Positions 1-10,927 of a stretch of 64,000 nucleotides of DNA are shown in pieces (within the stretch, counting starts at the first letter, position 1; each line of letters starts with the position of its first letter). The stretch comes from Ochotona curzoniae (taxonomy: Eukaryota; Chordata; Mammalia; Lagomorpha; Ochotonidae). The stretch spans positions 3,162,001 through 3,226,000 of the forward strand of contig NW_024467120.1 in assembly GCF_017591425.1 (NCBI RefSeq). Reading direction: 5' to 3'. The notes under the pieces were generated by a model. It was given only the letters and a program-made list of their open reading frames with translations, was not told the DNA's origin and ran no database searches. The translations under genes were made by a program, and so were the position numbers.

Positions 1-1024
1 AACGTGTGGCCTCAAGGTAAAGGCAGGGTGTTTCCTAAAGAGTATGACTTGGGATAGTAGATTGAAAGAGAGGTTGTAAATTAACTGCTTGGTTATTCCA
101 GCTTTGTGAGCAAACTCTTTAGGCATTCTTGAGAAAAAAAGATTTCATTTCCGGATGCAAGGCCAGAGCATGTGGAGTTGAGGCAGCACCAGATGTGTCC
201 CTGGAGTCGTGAACGCAGAGCGTGTCCCGGAGAACTCTTCTTCCCAGGTTCTGATCACCCTGTCTCTATCCTTCATGTTGCCAGCTCAAGCTTTCTCCTC
301 TAATCTTTTAATCCACATGAAATAGTGAGAAAGGCGTAGAACTGGAAGGAAGTGACGTGTTCCCCTTTCCTCTGATCTTTTTGTTCTTAGGCAATGGTGA
401 GAACAGCTTAGAAATCTTATGTCAATTTTTTTTTGCATCTTTTAAAAATTAATCTAACTTCTGCTGATACCAAGATATGTAGAAGCAGAAATGTAGTGGA
501 GTGAGCTTCAGTGTGAGTCACAGCATCAAATCTGTTTTAAAAATCGACCAGATTCTCACGTCTCTGCTGGAAGCTTGCATCCTGCACACGTGTGTTCAGC
601 CCACGCCAAGGGAAGGAGATTGGCTCACACGTAGCCTTCCCCTGAGACCATACAGGGAGGACCCACTTTTCAAGTGTAACATTCTGCCTGCTCTTTAAAC
701 CTCACCAGACAGTTTCCTGGCAGCCACCAGAATTCCAAACATCAGCATCTAGCTCCGAGACAGAGGACAAATGGTCCTCCGGTCAGGTAGGCCAATTGAA
801 TTGTATTTTGCTGTCATTCTTCTGCTCCACAAAGGCTGACCACATGTCCCATGTGGCCCCACTGTTGCCACATTGTTCTGTAAGCTTTCCAGAGTCTGAT
901 CAAAAGGTGTGTTTACTAGCATTTATATCCCCAGTTGTAAAACAGACCTGCCATTCATTGACTCTAGCACAACCCTCAAGAATCTTCCGAAAAGAGCATG
1001 TCTTGAGTTGGACATTACAGCCCA
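1..1024. other. unassigned non-coding sequence
   Basis: I see no convincing exon, RNA gene or recognisable repeat. The open frames in this stretch are below 90 codons, show no familiar domain and have no supporting splice signals. Base composition is ordinary for mammalian intergenic DNA, without a CpG-dense patch that would suggest a promoter. Confidence 0.5.
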
Positions 1025-1316
1025 GACTGTTAAGTCATCACATGGGATGCTTGCATTCCACATGAGAGGGCTGATTCAAGTCCCGCCACCTCTGCATCTG
1101 ATTCAACTCCTTGGTAACATAATGGGGAAACAGTAGATGATGGGATGGCTTGAGTACTTGCACTCCTGCTACCATGGGGAAGACTAGGATGAAATTCCTA
1201 GTTCTTGGCATCAGCTTGCCAGTCTTGGTCACTGTGACCATCTGGAGAGTGAACCAGTCTCTTTCTTTCTGTTTCTCTGGCTTCTACCAAACAAACAACT
1301 ATATCTCTTAAAAAGA
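1025..1316 (+). mobile_element. old C-type SINE, sense
   Basis: The order of SINE landmarks is preserved: CATGGGATGCTTGCATTCC in the head, a GATTCAAGTCC B-box-like block, CCATGGGGAAGACTAGGATG in the middle, GAGTGAACCAGTCTCTTTCT and a degenerate A-rich tail. Many differences from the young copies at 19.8 and 48.1 kb, so this is an old insertion. No target-site duplication was recognised. Confidence 0.75.
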
Positions 1317-2721
1317 TGTTCTACCCAGAGTTTGATGTTGTGGTCTCTGTTTTGTTTTGGTTTTTTAGATCTGCCATTTCCCACCCCTGGCTTCCTCAAG
1401 CTCTCTGGTTCTGACTCCCATCACCCGAAGGCATGACTGGGGAGAATGTGGAGTTGCCCATCAGCACTCTCCCACTGCCACATTTGTGTCCCTGGGTCCT
1501 GCCTTGGTGGTCTCCTCTCATTAACAGCTTGCTTGAAGGTCCATCTCACTCAGGCATTATCCATCATCTTCTAGAATACATTCTTATCTCTCCTTCTTCC
1601 CAACTTCCAAGCAAAACCCTGCAGTCCACATAGACACCTGTTCCTGGGTGAGTGTGAGAAAAGAGGAGGCAGTGCAATCAATAGGGAGAGAGCAGGCATG
1701 CTTGCCCCAGTGTGGCATTTGGGCCAAGTGGTCCTATCCGTGTGATAGCACTCATTCCATGAACCCCAAGGTCTCGCAGGACTTATGTTGCCTATCCACG
1801 GGCTATGAATGATGCCTCCTTTCTGTGTCTTGTGCCTATTTTTATCACTAAGCATTTCACAGTTGAACTAAGCTAACTTCCTCTTGCCTGTCTCTGCATG
1901 CCTATCTTTTTGTTAGAGAATGGCAATGACTTCACTTTTCCATGAACTGGAAGGCTTCTGAGAGTCCTTGTACATGCTGTGTGAAACTAGAGCCAGAGAC
2001 CATTTAACTCTGAGAACATCAAATATGACCTTCTTGATGCTCTCTGTGGCAGCCCTTCCGTTTAGTCCTCTGATGCTTGCTCAGTGGAGCGCAGGAAACA
2101 GCTGGTTGTGGAACCATGTCCATCAGCACTCAAAATCTAACTTGTCCTGCTGACCTCTCGTGACCTTGGCTGGCTGGATTTTTCCACCTTGATTTTCCCA
2201 TCTGCAGAAATAGAATATTCATAGTGAAAATTCTTTTAAAAGATTGGTATAAGGAAGAAAAGAAGTAATACTTGGAGAGTGCCTAACACAGTCCCCTGAC
2301 CTGGCTCCCTCACTGTCTGCCAGTCCTCTCCCCTTCCCAGGTCAATTCATTGCCTGTGAATAGCAAGCATTCTCTGCTGCTCCCACTACTGCAGCAGGCT
2401 TCCTAATATGTGAGCACTTGATCTGATGGGGAAAGCTTTTGCCTTGAGGGCAGCACATCAGCTGCACATCAGTTAACTGAATGGTCTCCTTGCAGGCAGT
2501 GATGGAGGTTTTCCTAGTGTGCTCTGCCCCTAGACTTGGGCCATATTAGGCTATCTGGAGTCAAGTGCTCCTTTCTGAATGCACTTTGTAGATTTTATTC
2601 ATTTGGATTCATGTCTGGGAGCCAGTTCAGAGCAGTGGCTCAGAGCATGGTATTCAAGTCAAACAAACAATGGTGTGAACTCCAGATCTGCTTCTTTTTG
2701 TTTTGTTTTGTTTTTTTCATT
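1317..2721. other. unassigned non-coding sequence
   Basis: I see no gene and no clear repeat family in this interval. Short frames on both strands lack recognisable motifs. The end of the interval turns into a T-rich run that belongs to the tail of the following antisense SINE. Confidence 0.45.
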
Positions 2722-3125
2722 TTTTTTTTTGATTTATTTATTTATTTGGAAGTCAAAGTCATAGAGAAAGGCGTAGGGGGACAGATAGGAAGGGGAGAGA
2801 TCTTCCAGCTGCTGGTTCGTTTCTCAAATGGCCATAGTAGCTAGGGCTCAATCGCTTCTTAACCTTTGGCTAAGATCAAGTGTAGTAGGCAGGGCTCGGT
2901 TAGTCCAAAGCTAGGAACCTAGAACTCAATTTGGGTTTACCAATTTGGGGCCCAAGTAATTGACACATAAATGGCACAAAAACTTTCCCAGGCACATAAA
3001 TGGGGAGTTGGATCAGAAGCTAAGTTGGATCAGAAGCTAAGGAGGACTTGAACTAGCACTTATAAGGGAATGCCAGAATTGCAGGCAGAAGTTTAGCCCA
3101 CTGCAGCAACATTGGTGCCCATAGT
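2722..3125 (-). mobile_element. C-type SINE, antisense, split by a U2 snRNA fragment
   Basis: Read on the minus strand, this is an old SINE: the T-rich end with GATTTATTTATTTATTTGG (tail), GAGATCTTCCAGCTGCTGG, the AAATGGCCATAGTAGCTAGG block, then CCAAAGCTAGGAACCTAG. Between GCTAGGGCTC and GGTTAGTCC the expected body is interrupted by a U2 fragment. Beyond it the body carries a 17-bp direct duplication at 3007-3040 (unit GTTGGATCAGAAGCTAA) and ends in CACTGCAGCAACATTGGTGCCC, the antisense head. Confidence 0.75.
2851..2887 (+). pseudogene. 3'-truncated U2 snRNA pseudogene (5' end only)
   Basis: About 37 bases match the 5' end of vertebrate U2 small nuclear RNA, the spliceosomal RNA that pairs with the intron branch site. 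The match begins at the U2 first base (ATCGCTTCT) and includes GGCTAAGATCAAGTGTAGTA, then stops abruptly. Differences from the U2 I remember: CGG became TAA near position 10-12 and one T of the TTTT run is missing. The branch-recognition loop and everything 3' of it are absent, so it cannot make a working U2. The heptamer AGGGCTC flanks the insert at 2843-2849 and 2891-2897, and removing insert plus one heptamer restores the SINE body. That marks a retrotransposition event, with one extra A before and GGC after the U2 piece. 3'-truncated snRNA pseudogenes of this kind are usually ascribed to reverse transcription of the snRNA. Confidence 0.85.
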
Positions 3126-5431
3126 AGTCTTTGAACAAATTAGACATCAACATTATGGAGAAATTTGAGGCCGTAATCTCTGCACTCCCAGCCCCCAATC
3201 GCAATACATTTGGACAGAAAACAGCTGATGTTTATTTGAAAGTAATCTGGAAAAGTAGTCAGAAAAACTAGTTTATAATCTCAACTGTGCCATGAAGAGA
3301 TTATGGGATTTTTGGCAAATTGACTTTGCTTCAGTTTTCTCAGTTGCCTTTGAGGTGTTTGAAACTAGATGTTTTAAAAAGAATTTTCAGACAATGATGA
3401 TCATTCCCATATTCTTACAACAGATTGAACTGTTTCAGGTTCAGCAGAAACAGAAGTGAACCAAACGGACTGGGCTATGCCCTCCTGGGGCTGTGTTCCA
3501 GCTCTGAGAAGGAGGTAAACAGAACATGTCAGGAAGCCTCTTGTGTATGAAGCGACAACCAAGGACATGGGAAAAATGCACCAGGGAGTGGAAGACATAC
3601 TGGCATATATGGGAAATTGGCTATAATTTTAAGTAGCTCAGGCAGGGAAGGTCTTGCAGAGAAGCTGCCAATTCATCCAGGGCTTAGGGGTGGCCAGGAA
3701 ACCAGCCATGGGCTTACCTGGGGAGAGGGGCATGCCTGGCTTGGGTGGGAGAGTGAGCAGTTAGCTTTACCATAGCAGACCAAGGGAAGTGGGGAAGAGG
3801 AGCTGACATTGGACGGTGGCTCGAGGGAGCTGGATGCTGCAGCCTTGGGAGGCCACTGATTGTGGCATTTGCTCTCGGTGCAGTGGCAGTCGTGGACAGA
3901 TTGGCTGAAGCAATGAAATGGTGGCATTTATGTTCCAAGAGAATCCCTCTGGACAATGTGTGCAAATAGATTATGAAGCTACAGAGACAGAGCCACAGCC
4001 ACGATGATGATTGATGGTGTCTTGGACCAGTGTGGGAAGGGGAGGGGGTATTAAAGATAGAGCTGACAGGATTTTCTGTTGGATTGGGAGCTGAGAAGTT
4101 GAAACAAAAGACGAGCACAATAAAAGTTATGAGTTCTTGGCCTGAACCAGCTGGAAGGATATGGTTGGCATGGATGAAGATGAGGGATTGACATTGATTA
4201 AACAGATTTGTAGCCTGATGTGGGGAAAGTTCTATTTCAGATGCCTGTCAGGAGTCTGGCATCCACGAAAGAATGCCACATCTGGAAGCTATCAGTTCAT
4301 CAACAGTGATAGACCGAGAAGGAGGAATTCCAAATGCAGGCCCCAAGATCTCCAAAGAGAAAGGGTTAGGAAGATGATGAGAAACCAGCAAAGCTCCGTG
4401 AAAAGGAGTGGCTCATGGGGGTAGACAGAAATCCAAGAACATGTGGCATTCTAGACACCACCTGCACAAAGTGTTTTAAGAAATCTGTGATTCTGTGGCA
4501 TAAATCTATGTGTGGGAATGAGTAGATGGCCATCATGGACAGGAACAGAAGCAATTCTTGCCTGGGGGTGAGAGTTTGGAACAGGGCTACTATTAGATTC
4601 ATGGAGGGAAATCTAGGTGAAGGATGTGTTCCCCAGCAGGTGGTACCTACGATCTAGACCGTGGTCCTACAGTGACGTGTGAGTCAAGGACCAGAGTAGA
4701 ATTTGTTAAAAGAAAGATCATAAGCATTTTGGATCAAAGTTTGTCTCAGCAATAAGCTACTAAACATTCCTCTATCTATTTATCTCAACTCTTAATTATT
4801 TTTCTGTCAATGACACGCTGTGGGCTAATGCCTGCAAGAGTCAGGTGTTCCTCAAATTCTTTTCAAATGCTGTAGTGCCCTGAATCACAAAAGTTGTGTC
4901 TTCTTGAAGGACATCTCAAGATGAAGGTCAGCCTCCCTCCCTCAGTGCAATGAATTATGTTGGCCTTTCTCATGATGCCCTCATTTTTTTTTTTTAAGAA
5001 ACAGGAACTCTTTCACAATGCATAATGGGCTCTTCACATGTTATTTCACGGGCCATTAACGTAACTGGATAGTAAAATTGATGTTTAAAACACCCCACTT
5101 ATTCCATGTGAGGTGTGAATACACAGTAGCCACGATTAAGCCAAGACAGCAAAGGGCAACAGCAAGCTATTACACAGCCAGAAGGCTCCCGGGCACAGGA
5201 AGGGCGTGGTCAGCGTACCCATGCAGGAGAAAACCATGACCATGATAGCTACTGCCTATGCTCTTGATTTAGCTTTTATGCAAATCTCATAAGCTGACAT
5301 TGTCTTTACATTTGGAGGAAATTCATTTGAAGTTAGCTTTCCTAGGTCCCCTTGTTGGAGAAGTGTTGTGATATGGATTGAATTGTTTCTCTTGAATATT
5401 TGTTATCGAAGTCCTAGAATGTAAGTAGCCC
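3126..5431. other. unassigned non-coding sequence
   Basis: No exon is supported. Positions 3256-3345 weakly resemble a MIR core (loss of phase, then TTTTCTCAGTTGCC), and 3440-3520 is reminiscent of mammal-wide L2/MIR-type text, but neither is strong enough to name. A minus-strand frame at 3714-4118 has no familiar domain. The rest is ordinary sequence. Confidence 0.4.
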
Positions 5432-5558
5432 AGGGATCTTCAAAAAGTTCCTGTGGAAAGTATATCATAAAAAAAATAAATATGCATGAATTCTAAATTT
5501 TTGGCATCAAAATAAACTTATCTTTTGATTCAATTTCCATAAACTTTGGGAAGTCCCA
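5432..5558. mobile_element. palindromic-ended DNA-transposon MITE, copy 1
   Basis: The left end GGGATCTTCAAAAAGTTCC and the reverse complement of the right end (GGGACTTCCCAAAGTTTATG) are similar, giving imperfect terminal inverted repeats around an A/T-rich core that includes CATCAAAATAAACTTATCTT. A second copy of the same family lies in the opposite orientation at 61942-62040. Too short to encode a transposase; this is a non-autonomous element, perhaps mariner-like. I did not assign a database name. Confidence 0.65.
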
Positions 5559-6484
5559 ACATATTTGAAAAAGGGTTGTTGAAAGAAGAAATTAAGGTTA
5601 AATGAGTCAAAAAGGCAAGGCACCTGATCCAGTATGTCTGCTGTCCTTATACGTAGTGGATGAGACACCAGCGATGTTCTTACACACACAGAAGAGGTCA
5701 CATTAGCCATCAGCAAGCCAAGGAGAGGGGGTTTAGGAGGCATCAAATCTTCCAGCACCTTCATCGTGGCCTGCCAACCTCTACAACCATAGGGAATAGG
5801 GCTCTGCTGTTTAAGTGACCTGGGCTGTGATGTGTGTGAGGGCAGTGTGTGCAGGCTCGGGCAGGGTGCTATAGTCTCTGCTTAGATGTGTTGTGGAGTA
5901 GTCTTTGCGAAATCTGTCCCCTCCATCTTCCTCTACTAAACGGACAGGTCCACATTGTCGTGTTTGTGCCATACAGTCTTTCCCTCCATGCACACAGCTC
6001 TGGACCAGGACTGGATAAGAGACTTCTGTCCCGAGAGTTCATGATTACAGACCCTGGGACATGGAGTTAAAACAGTGAAGGTCAAAGGGGCTATAATGGC
6101 ACAGAGTCCCGAGGCCATGTTGTACTGTAATTGGCCATTGTCTTCCAGAGAACAGAAGCGGGTAGCTCAAGAAGCAGAGAAGTGGAAGAGGGACTGCCAG
6201 GAGGTGTCTGGTTGCTATGAGGTCATGGTCTACATCCTGCCTGTGGATTCTTCCACAAAAGCTCCCTCTGTTTGCCTAGCTTGGCCAGATTTCCCTTCCC
6301 TGCAGCCAAACTGATTTGGTCGGCAAGCATGTGCTCTTTCCTTTGCGTGTCGTGTGATAACCTTAAAGCCAGTGTGGGCCCAGAGATACTCCTAGGTGGG
6401 CAGGCTCTCCCTTGCTTCAGTTGGACCTTCCAGGGGAGTAGACCAGGAGAGCAGATAGAAAAAAAAAAAAGAAAGAAAAGTTGT
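5559..6484. other. unassigned non-coding sequence
   Basis: No gene or recognisable repeat. Overlapping short frames on both strands between 5811 and 6314 show no motif and no conserved-looking splice sites. A short purine run at 6459-6479 precedes the next SINE. Confidence 0.4.
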
Positions 6485-6807
6485 TGGGCCCAGTGTGATG
6501 GCCTCTTGGCCAAATCCTTATCTTGCAAATGCCAGGATCTCATATGGGTGCCAGTCTGTGTCCAGCTGCTCCACTTCCCATCCAGTTTCTTGGTTGTAGC
6601 CTGGGAAAGCAGTAGAGGATGACCCAAGGCCTTGAGCCCCTGCACCCACACTGGAGACCCAGATGAAGCTCCTGGCTCTTGGATTCAGATTGATTCAGCT
6701 CCAGCTGTAGCAGCCACTTGGGGAATGAATCAACAGACAGAAGATCTTTCTCTCAATCTCTCCTTCTGTCTGTGAATCTGCCTTTCCAGTAAAAAATAAA
6801 GCAGAAA

Positions 6808-6808
<1 letters not shown>
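6485..6808 (+). mobile_element. C-type SINE, sense
   Basis: Near full length. Starts GGGCCCAGTGTGATGGCC, has GGATCTCATATGGGTGCC, CTCCACTTCCCATCCAG, GCCTGGGAAAGCAGTAGAGG, GAATGAATCAACAGACAGAA and ends in TTCCAGTAAAAAATAAAG. Its A-rich tail grew into the AAAG array that follows. Such elements are transcribed by RNA polymerase III from internal promoters and moved by L1 machinery. Confidence 0.9.
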
Positions 6809-6895
<87 letters not shown>

Positions 6896-6950
6896 AGGAA
6901 AGAAAAAAGAAAGAAAGAAAAGAAAGAGAAGAAAAGAAAAAAGGAAAAAG
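6804..6950 (+). repeat. (AAAG)n microsatellite at a SINE tail
   Basis: A nearly pure AAAG tetranucleotide array fills about 95 bases, then decays into AAAAG/AAAGG variants up to about 6950. It is purine-only on the plus strand. It directly continues the A-rich tail of the SINE at 6485-6808, the usual birthplace of such arrays. The long minus-strand frame of Phe/Leu/Ser across it is an artefact of the repeat. Confidence 0.95.
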
Positions 6951-8366
6951 AGACTGTCTTTCAAGGAACTGGAAAATCCGATAGTGGGTTTGGCAAGTGC
7001 AAAATCCATAAGGAGAATAGCAAGCTGGACACTCTCCAGGAGGAGCCAGAGTTGCTGTGTTGAGAATGGATCTCTTCTTTCTTGAGCAAATTCCATTTCG
7101 ATGTGTTTTTCAGGCTTTTAACTGCTGAGATATGTCACTGAGGACAACTCCCTTAACTTAAAATCAGCTGACATGTAACCCACATCTACAAAGCAGCTTC
7201 ACAGCAATAGCGTTGAATGAATAGCTTTGGACCGAACAGCTGGGCGCTATGGCCTTGCCCGGTTGGCACCTGAAACTACCATGACAGGTGTCTGCTGAGT
7301 TGCACTGAGGAAATGGGCTGGATACAAGATGCATGGCACTGTTCCTGAGGTTAAGGCATCAACCTTCATGAATGGGAACTCTCCAGTGAGGGATGAGACA
7401 GCAGATGACACCTGACACACGAGAGAAGCTTTGACAGTCAACGTCTACACGAGCTAGGCATTCAAGAACCTATAGGATTTGGACGTAAGCAGATGGCTGT
7501 GAATTGGCGGCTTGGGAAATGGTTAAGGCCAGAGAGTGTGCATTCTCAGAAGAGAACAAATTCCAATCTGAGTCAGTAGGCAGCAGTTCATGCTCAGACG
7601 TTTCTGAGAAGGCAGCACCAGGCATGCTGAGAGCTGTGCTTTGCGCATCTATGAGATGTGAACTGGGAGGGAGCAGAGACCATTGGTGATCTGTGGCGGG
7701 CCTTGGGATTTGACCTGGGGACAGCCTGAGTCATGGTGATGGAGGTGAGACTGGAAAGAGGGGGGCTAACAGCCTGGCTGAGACCCCACTGCACTGATCC
7801 TGAGGAGAGTCCCGTATGACCTTGGGGTTCCAGGGTCCATGGCCAAATGAATGACAGAGCCAGGGACCATGTACACAGCCCAAAACAGTGCCTGGTGCTG
7901 AAGGAAGAGAAAGGGGTGGGTCCCTCAGCCTGACCCTTTTAGCGTTCCTTCTGACCTCATGTGCCACCTTTCCCCTAACCCTGGCTCTTGCTTTGTCAAG
8001 GTCAGCACAGCCAGCCCATCCCACTGGTCGGTGTTTGATTATACATCAAGGACACATCTGGGTGTCTGTGCCTAGGAAAAAGAACTAAAAATCGCTCGGG
8101 TTGTCTTGAGTGATGTAGTCACTGCCCATCAAAACTCTCTCTGCCTGGCCCCGGATTATGTGTTCAGAAGACAGAGATGTATGTGACAAGATTCTTTCCC
8201 ACCAGGAGCTCACAATCCAGTTGGGAAGTAAAGACTGACTCTCAGGGAACAGGAAACAATGCAAGATTGAAATGGTGAAAAGAACAGAGCATGCACGGCA
8301 CCGGAGTTCAGCAGAGCACACTGCACAGAGGCAAGGAGGAGCTGGGCCTTCGTTCCTCAAAGTGGA
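6951..8366. other. unassigned non-coding sequence
   Basis: No exon, RNA gene or clear repeat seen. Short frames at 7504-7689 and 7731-8088 on either strand show no domains. GC content rises slightly near 7700-8000 but CpG is not enriched. Confidence 0.4.
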
Positions 8367-8472
8367 ACCCACGCGTGGGCCAGCAGCAGCAGCTCTGGGA
8401 GCCTGTTAGAAATGTGCATCTCAGGCCCCGGATGGGAGAACTGGCATTTCCCCTCTTACAGTCTGAGAAGCG
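8367..8472 (-). mobile_element. MER5-like hAT fragment
   Basis: GGGAGCCTGTTAGAAATGTG followed by CATCTCAGGCCCCGGATGGG resembles the MER5A core (Charlie-type non-autonomous hAT), whose consensus has a Ttg-TTAGAAATGCA, ATCTCAGGCCCC series. The inverted-repeat ends are not clear. Strand is uncertain because MER5 elements are partly symmetric. Confidence 0.45.
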
Positions 8473-8808
8473 ATGCCCAAAGGAGAGCCGGTCCCTGAGC
8501 GTCACAAGATGAGATCTGGGAACAGTTTAGTGTTTATTGGCTTTAAATCTGGTGTTTCTGTTTCAGGCATCACAGATGAAACCGTCCTTTGCCCTGTCCT
8601 TTATATGGAAAGGCTTTCTGCATTCAAGGTCCTGCGCGGGGGCACTATTCATATAAGAGGAAGGTGGAATTCCAAAATTCTAGTTAGCTGGAAATTGTGA
8701 GCGGACACAGGAGTCTGTCTGCTTGGTGTGTCACCAACCAAATAATCAGCCTGAAGTGGAGCTGCCCAGTGCAAAGCTTAGTTACACTTGTGAAAAGACA
8801 AGGTGATA

Positions 8809-9131
8809 GGGCCCGGAGGGGTAGCCTAGTGGCTAAAGTCCTCACCTTGCATGCTCTGGGATCCCATATGGGTGACAGTTCTAACCCTGGAGGTTCCATT
8901 TCCCATCCAGCTCCCTGCTTGTGGCCTGGGAAAGTGGTGGAGGATGACCCAGAGTTTTGGGACCCTGCACCCATGTGGGAGACCTGGAAGAAGCTCCTGG
9001 CTTCAGATCAACTCAGCTCCAGCCATTGTGGCCACTTGGGGAGTGAATCATTGGATGGAAGATCTTTCTGTCTTTCCTCTCTGTATATCTGCCTTTCCAA
9101 TAAAAATAAAACAATCTTAAAAAAAAAAAAG
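8809..9131 (+). mobile_element. young C-type SINE, sense, with TSD
   Basis: Full-length copy beginning GGGCCCGGAGGGGTAGCC with A-box-like TAGTGGCTAAAGTCC, GGATCCCATATGGGTGAC, CCTGGGAAAGTGGTGGAGG, GAGTGAATCATTGGATGGAA, and a tail AATAAAAATAAAACAATCTT plus poly-A. The flanks AAGGTGATA (8800-8808) and AAGGAGATA (9132-9140) form a 9-bp target-site duplication with one mismatch. Confidence 0.93.
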
Positions 9132-9315
9132 AAGGAGATATTGGGAAGGTATAGTACCTTGAAAAACAACACTTCCCCAGAATGAAGCCGTGTTAGAGTT
9201 TCATAGTGAGGGCTAGGGGTGTGTCCAGGATGTAGGAAAGGGGAGAGCCGGGTGTCATTCCTGCTTGTAATATACACCGTCATAAAGAAAATGTTCAGAA
9301 ATTGAACTCAACTGG

Positions 9316-9495
9316 ATTTTTTTTTTCGGGGGCGGGCAGCTTTATCTATCCCTTGTTTGCTGTGGTCTGGTTGCCTCTGAAGGGAGCTGGGTGTGAGGTG
9401 CAGCAGCTGGGACAGGAACAGACACCCATATAGGAGGCCAACACTGTGGTGGGCGGCGGGCACTTAACCCACTATAGACCCCAGGGCCCCGGGGC
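9316..9495 (-). mobile_element. diverged C-type SINE fragment, antisense
   Basis: A T-rich run is followed by diverged SINE text: GAGCTGGGTGTGAGGTGCAG, GGAACAGACACCCATATAGG and AACACTGTGGTGGGCGGCG, matching the antisense 5' half of the family. The middle and 3' parts are missing or unrecognisable. Confidence 0.55.
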
Positions 9496-10219
9496 CCCAG
9501 GCATGGGTCTTACCGACTGCCACAGTTCATCCCAAAGACTGTCCTAAGTCCTGGAGTTTGAAAACGTAGGAATCCTTTGGCTTAGCAGAACTGAAGCAGT
9601 TATAGCTGTCCTTTTTGCTTTTGGCCAAGAGCAAGTATTGATAATTCTGACAGACACTTGAGGGTTTAAAGAGGTTGATATTCAGTCACCTCCGTCCGCT
9701 ATCGTCTGGCTTGGCCTCAGCCTCCTCCCTTTCCTGGACGCACCCCGCTCCCTACCTCCTTCCTTTTTTCTGGTCTCCACCATGGCTTCTTAAAGCATGT
9801 GTGCTGCAGCCCAGCGGCTCCACACGTGGAGAACGGTCCCGCCTCCCTGTCTTCCATCCTCGATGCTGTTCGTGGAGCTTGTTTTTCTCTAACACCAGCA
9901 GGCTTCCTTTTTCTCCCCTGCATCTCCAATTGCCAGGAATGCCCCACGCCTGGACCCCAGGCATTGTGACTGAGCCTCGCATGGGCTAAGACTCCCCAAG
10001 CTACCCTGTGTCGGAGTGTGTCTGCTTCGAGGGAAGAAGGAATTTGAGCTTATTGTGCCTTAGAGCCCCACAGCCTCTGGAAAGCACAGACGTTCAACAA
10101 AGAGCCAGTGTGTTAACCAATCACTGTGCAATAAACAAATAACAATGCAGAGATGAACTGAAGAGATAGATAAGCTTAGGCAGGAGTGTTGATGAAGACG
10201 GGAGGCAGTGGTTCAATGT
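9496..10219. other. unassigned non-coding sequence
   Basis: No gene or named repeat. Positions 9717-9989 hold overlapping frames on both strands with a pyrimidine-rich bias (CCTCCTTCC) and no domain. Nothing suggests an exon. Confidence 0.4.
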
Positions 10220-10450
10220 GTGTTGAGACTGGAGTTGGCAAATCTCTGCCAAGGGCCGGATGGTTAACTGTTCTGGGTTCTGGGCAGCCTGGTCTCTGTT
10301 CCAACTCCTCAGTGCTGCCTCTGTGCTATGAAAATAGCCAGACAATTTGTAAGAGATGGGTGTGGCTGTGTTCCAATTCAGTTGTATACATGGACACAGA
10401 ATTTAGTGTCATGAAATACCTTAAGTTTCGCCATCCTGCCTCTCCTTGTT
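10220..10450 (+). mobile_element. old hAT-type DNA transposon fragment
   Basis: The series CCAAGGGCCGGATGGTTAAC, CTGGTCTCTGTTCCAACTCC, ATGAAAATAGCCAGACAATT and GTGTGGCTGTGTTCCAATTC follows the order of a familiar mammal-wide DNA transposon that continues into AATAAAACTTTATTTACA in less diverged copies. I recognise the text but do not commit to a family name. No coding capacity remains. Confidence 0.6.
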
Positions 10451-10927
10451 TAAAACTTTAAAAGCTGTTGTTACCCCTGGGGCAGCAGGAAAAGATCATT
10501 GGATTTAACTGGCCACTGTTTTGCCCACTCTGGGCTTAAAGCAACAATTAAAACGTTGCAATTAAAGAAGATTCCCATCAAAGTTTTTATGTTGGTCAAA
10601 GGGACAATGATTGAGTAAATAACAGTACAATCACTTGTGAAATTCTTCACTGCCAATTAAAACAAGTCTAAAGATTATGTAGTGACATGGAAAATGTTGT
10701 GATAAATTGCAAGTTGGAAAAACAGACTCCAAAATTATGTCTCCTCTGATTCTAACTATGTTGAATGAATCTTGAATAAACTGTGTGCAAATTATGTATG
10801 CACAAGGATTCAAAGGGAAAATGAGAGCTGTTGGATTTGTATGAAGTTGGGACTGTGGGTAATTTGTTTTCCCTTAAATGTGACTATCAAACTTCCTTCT
10901 AATTCTTTGGCTTTGTGATACCATTAC

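Noticed and set aside
6695..7096. Phe/Ser/Leu-rich frame
   Set aside because: It is a read-through of the (AAAG)n array on the minus strand.
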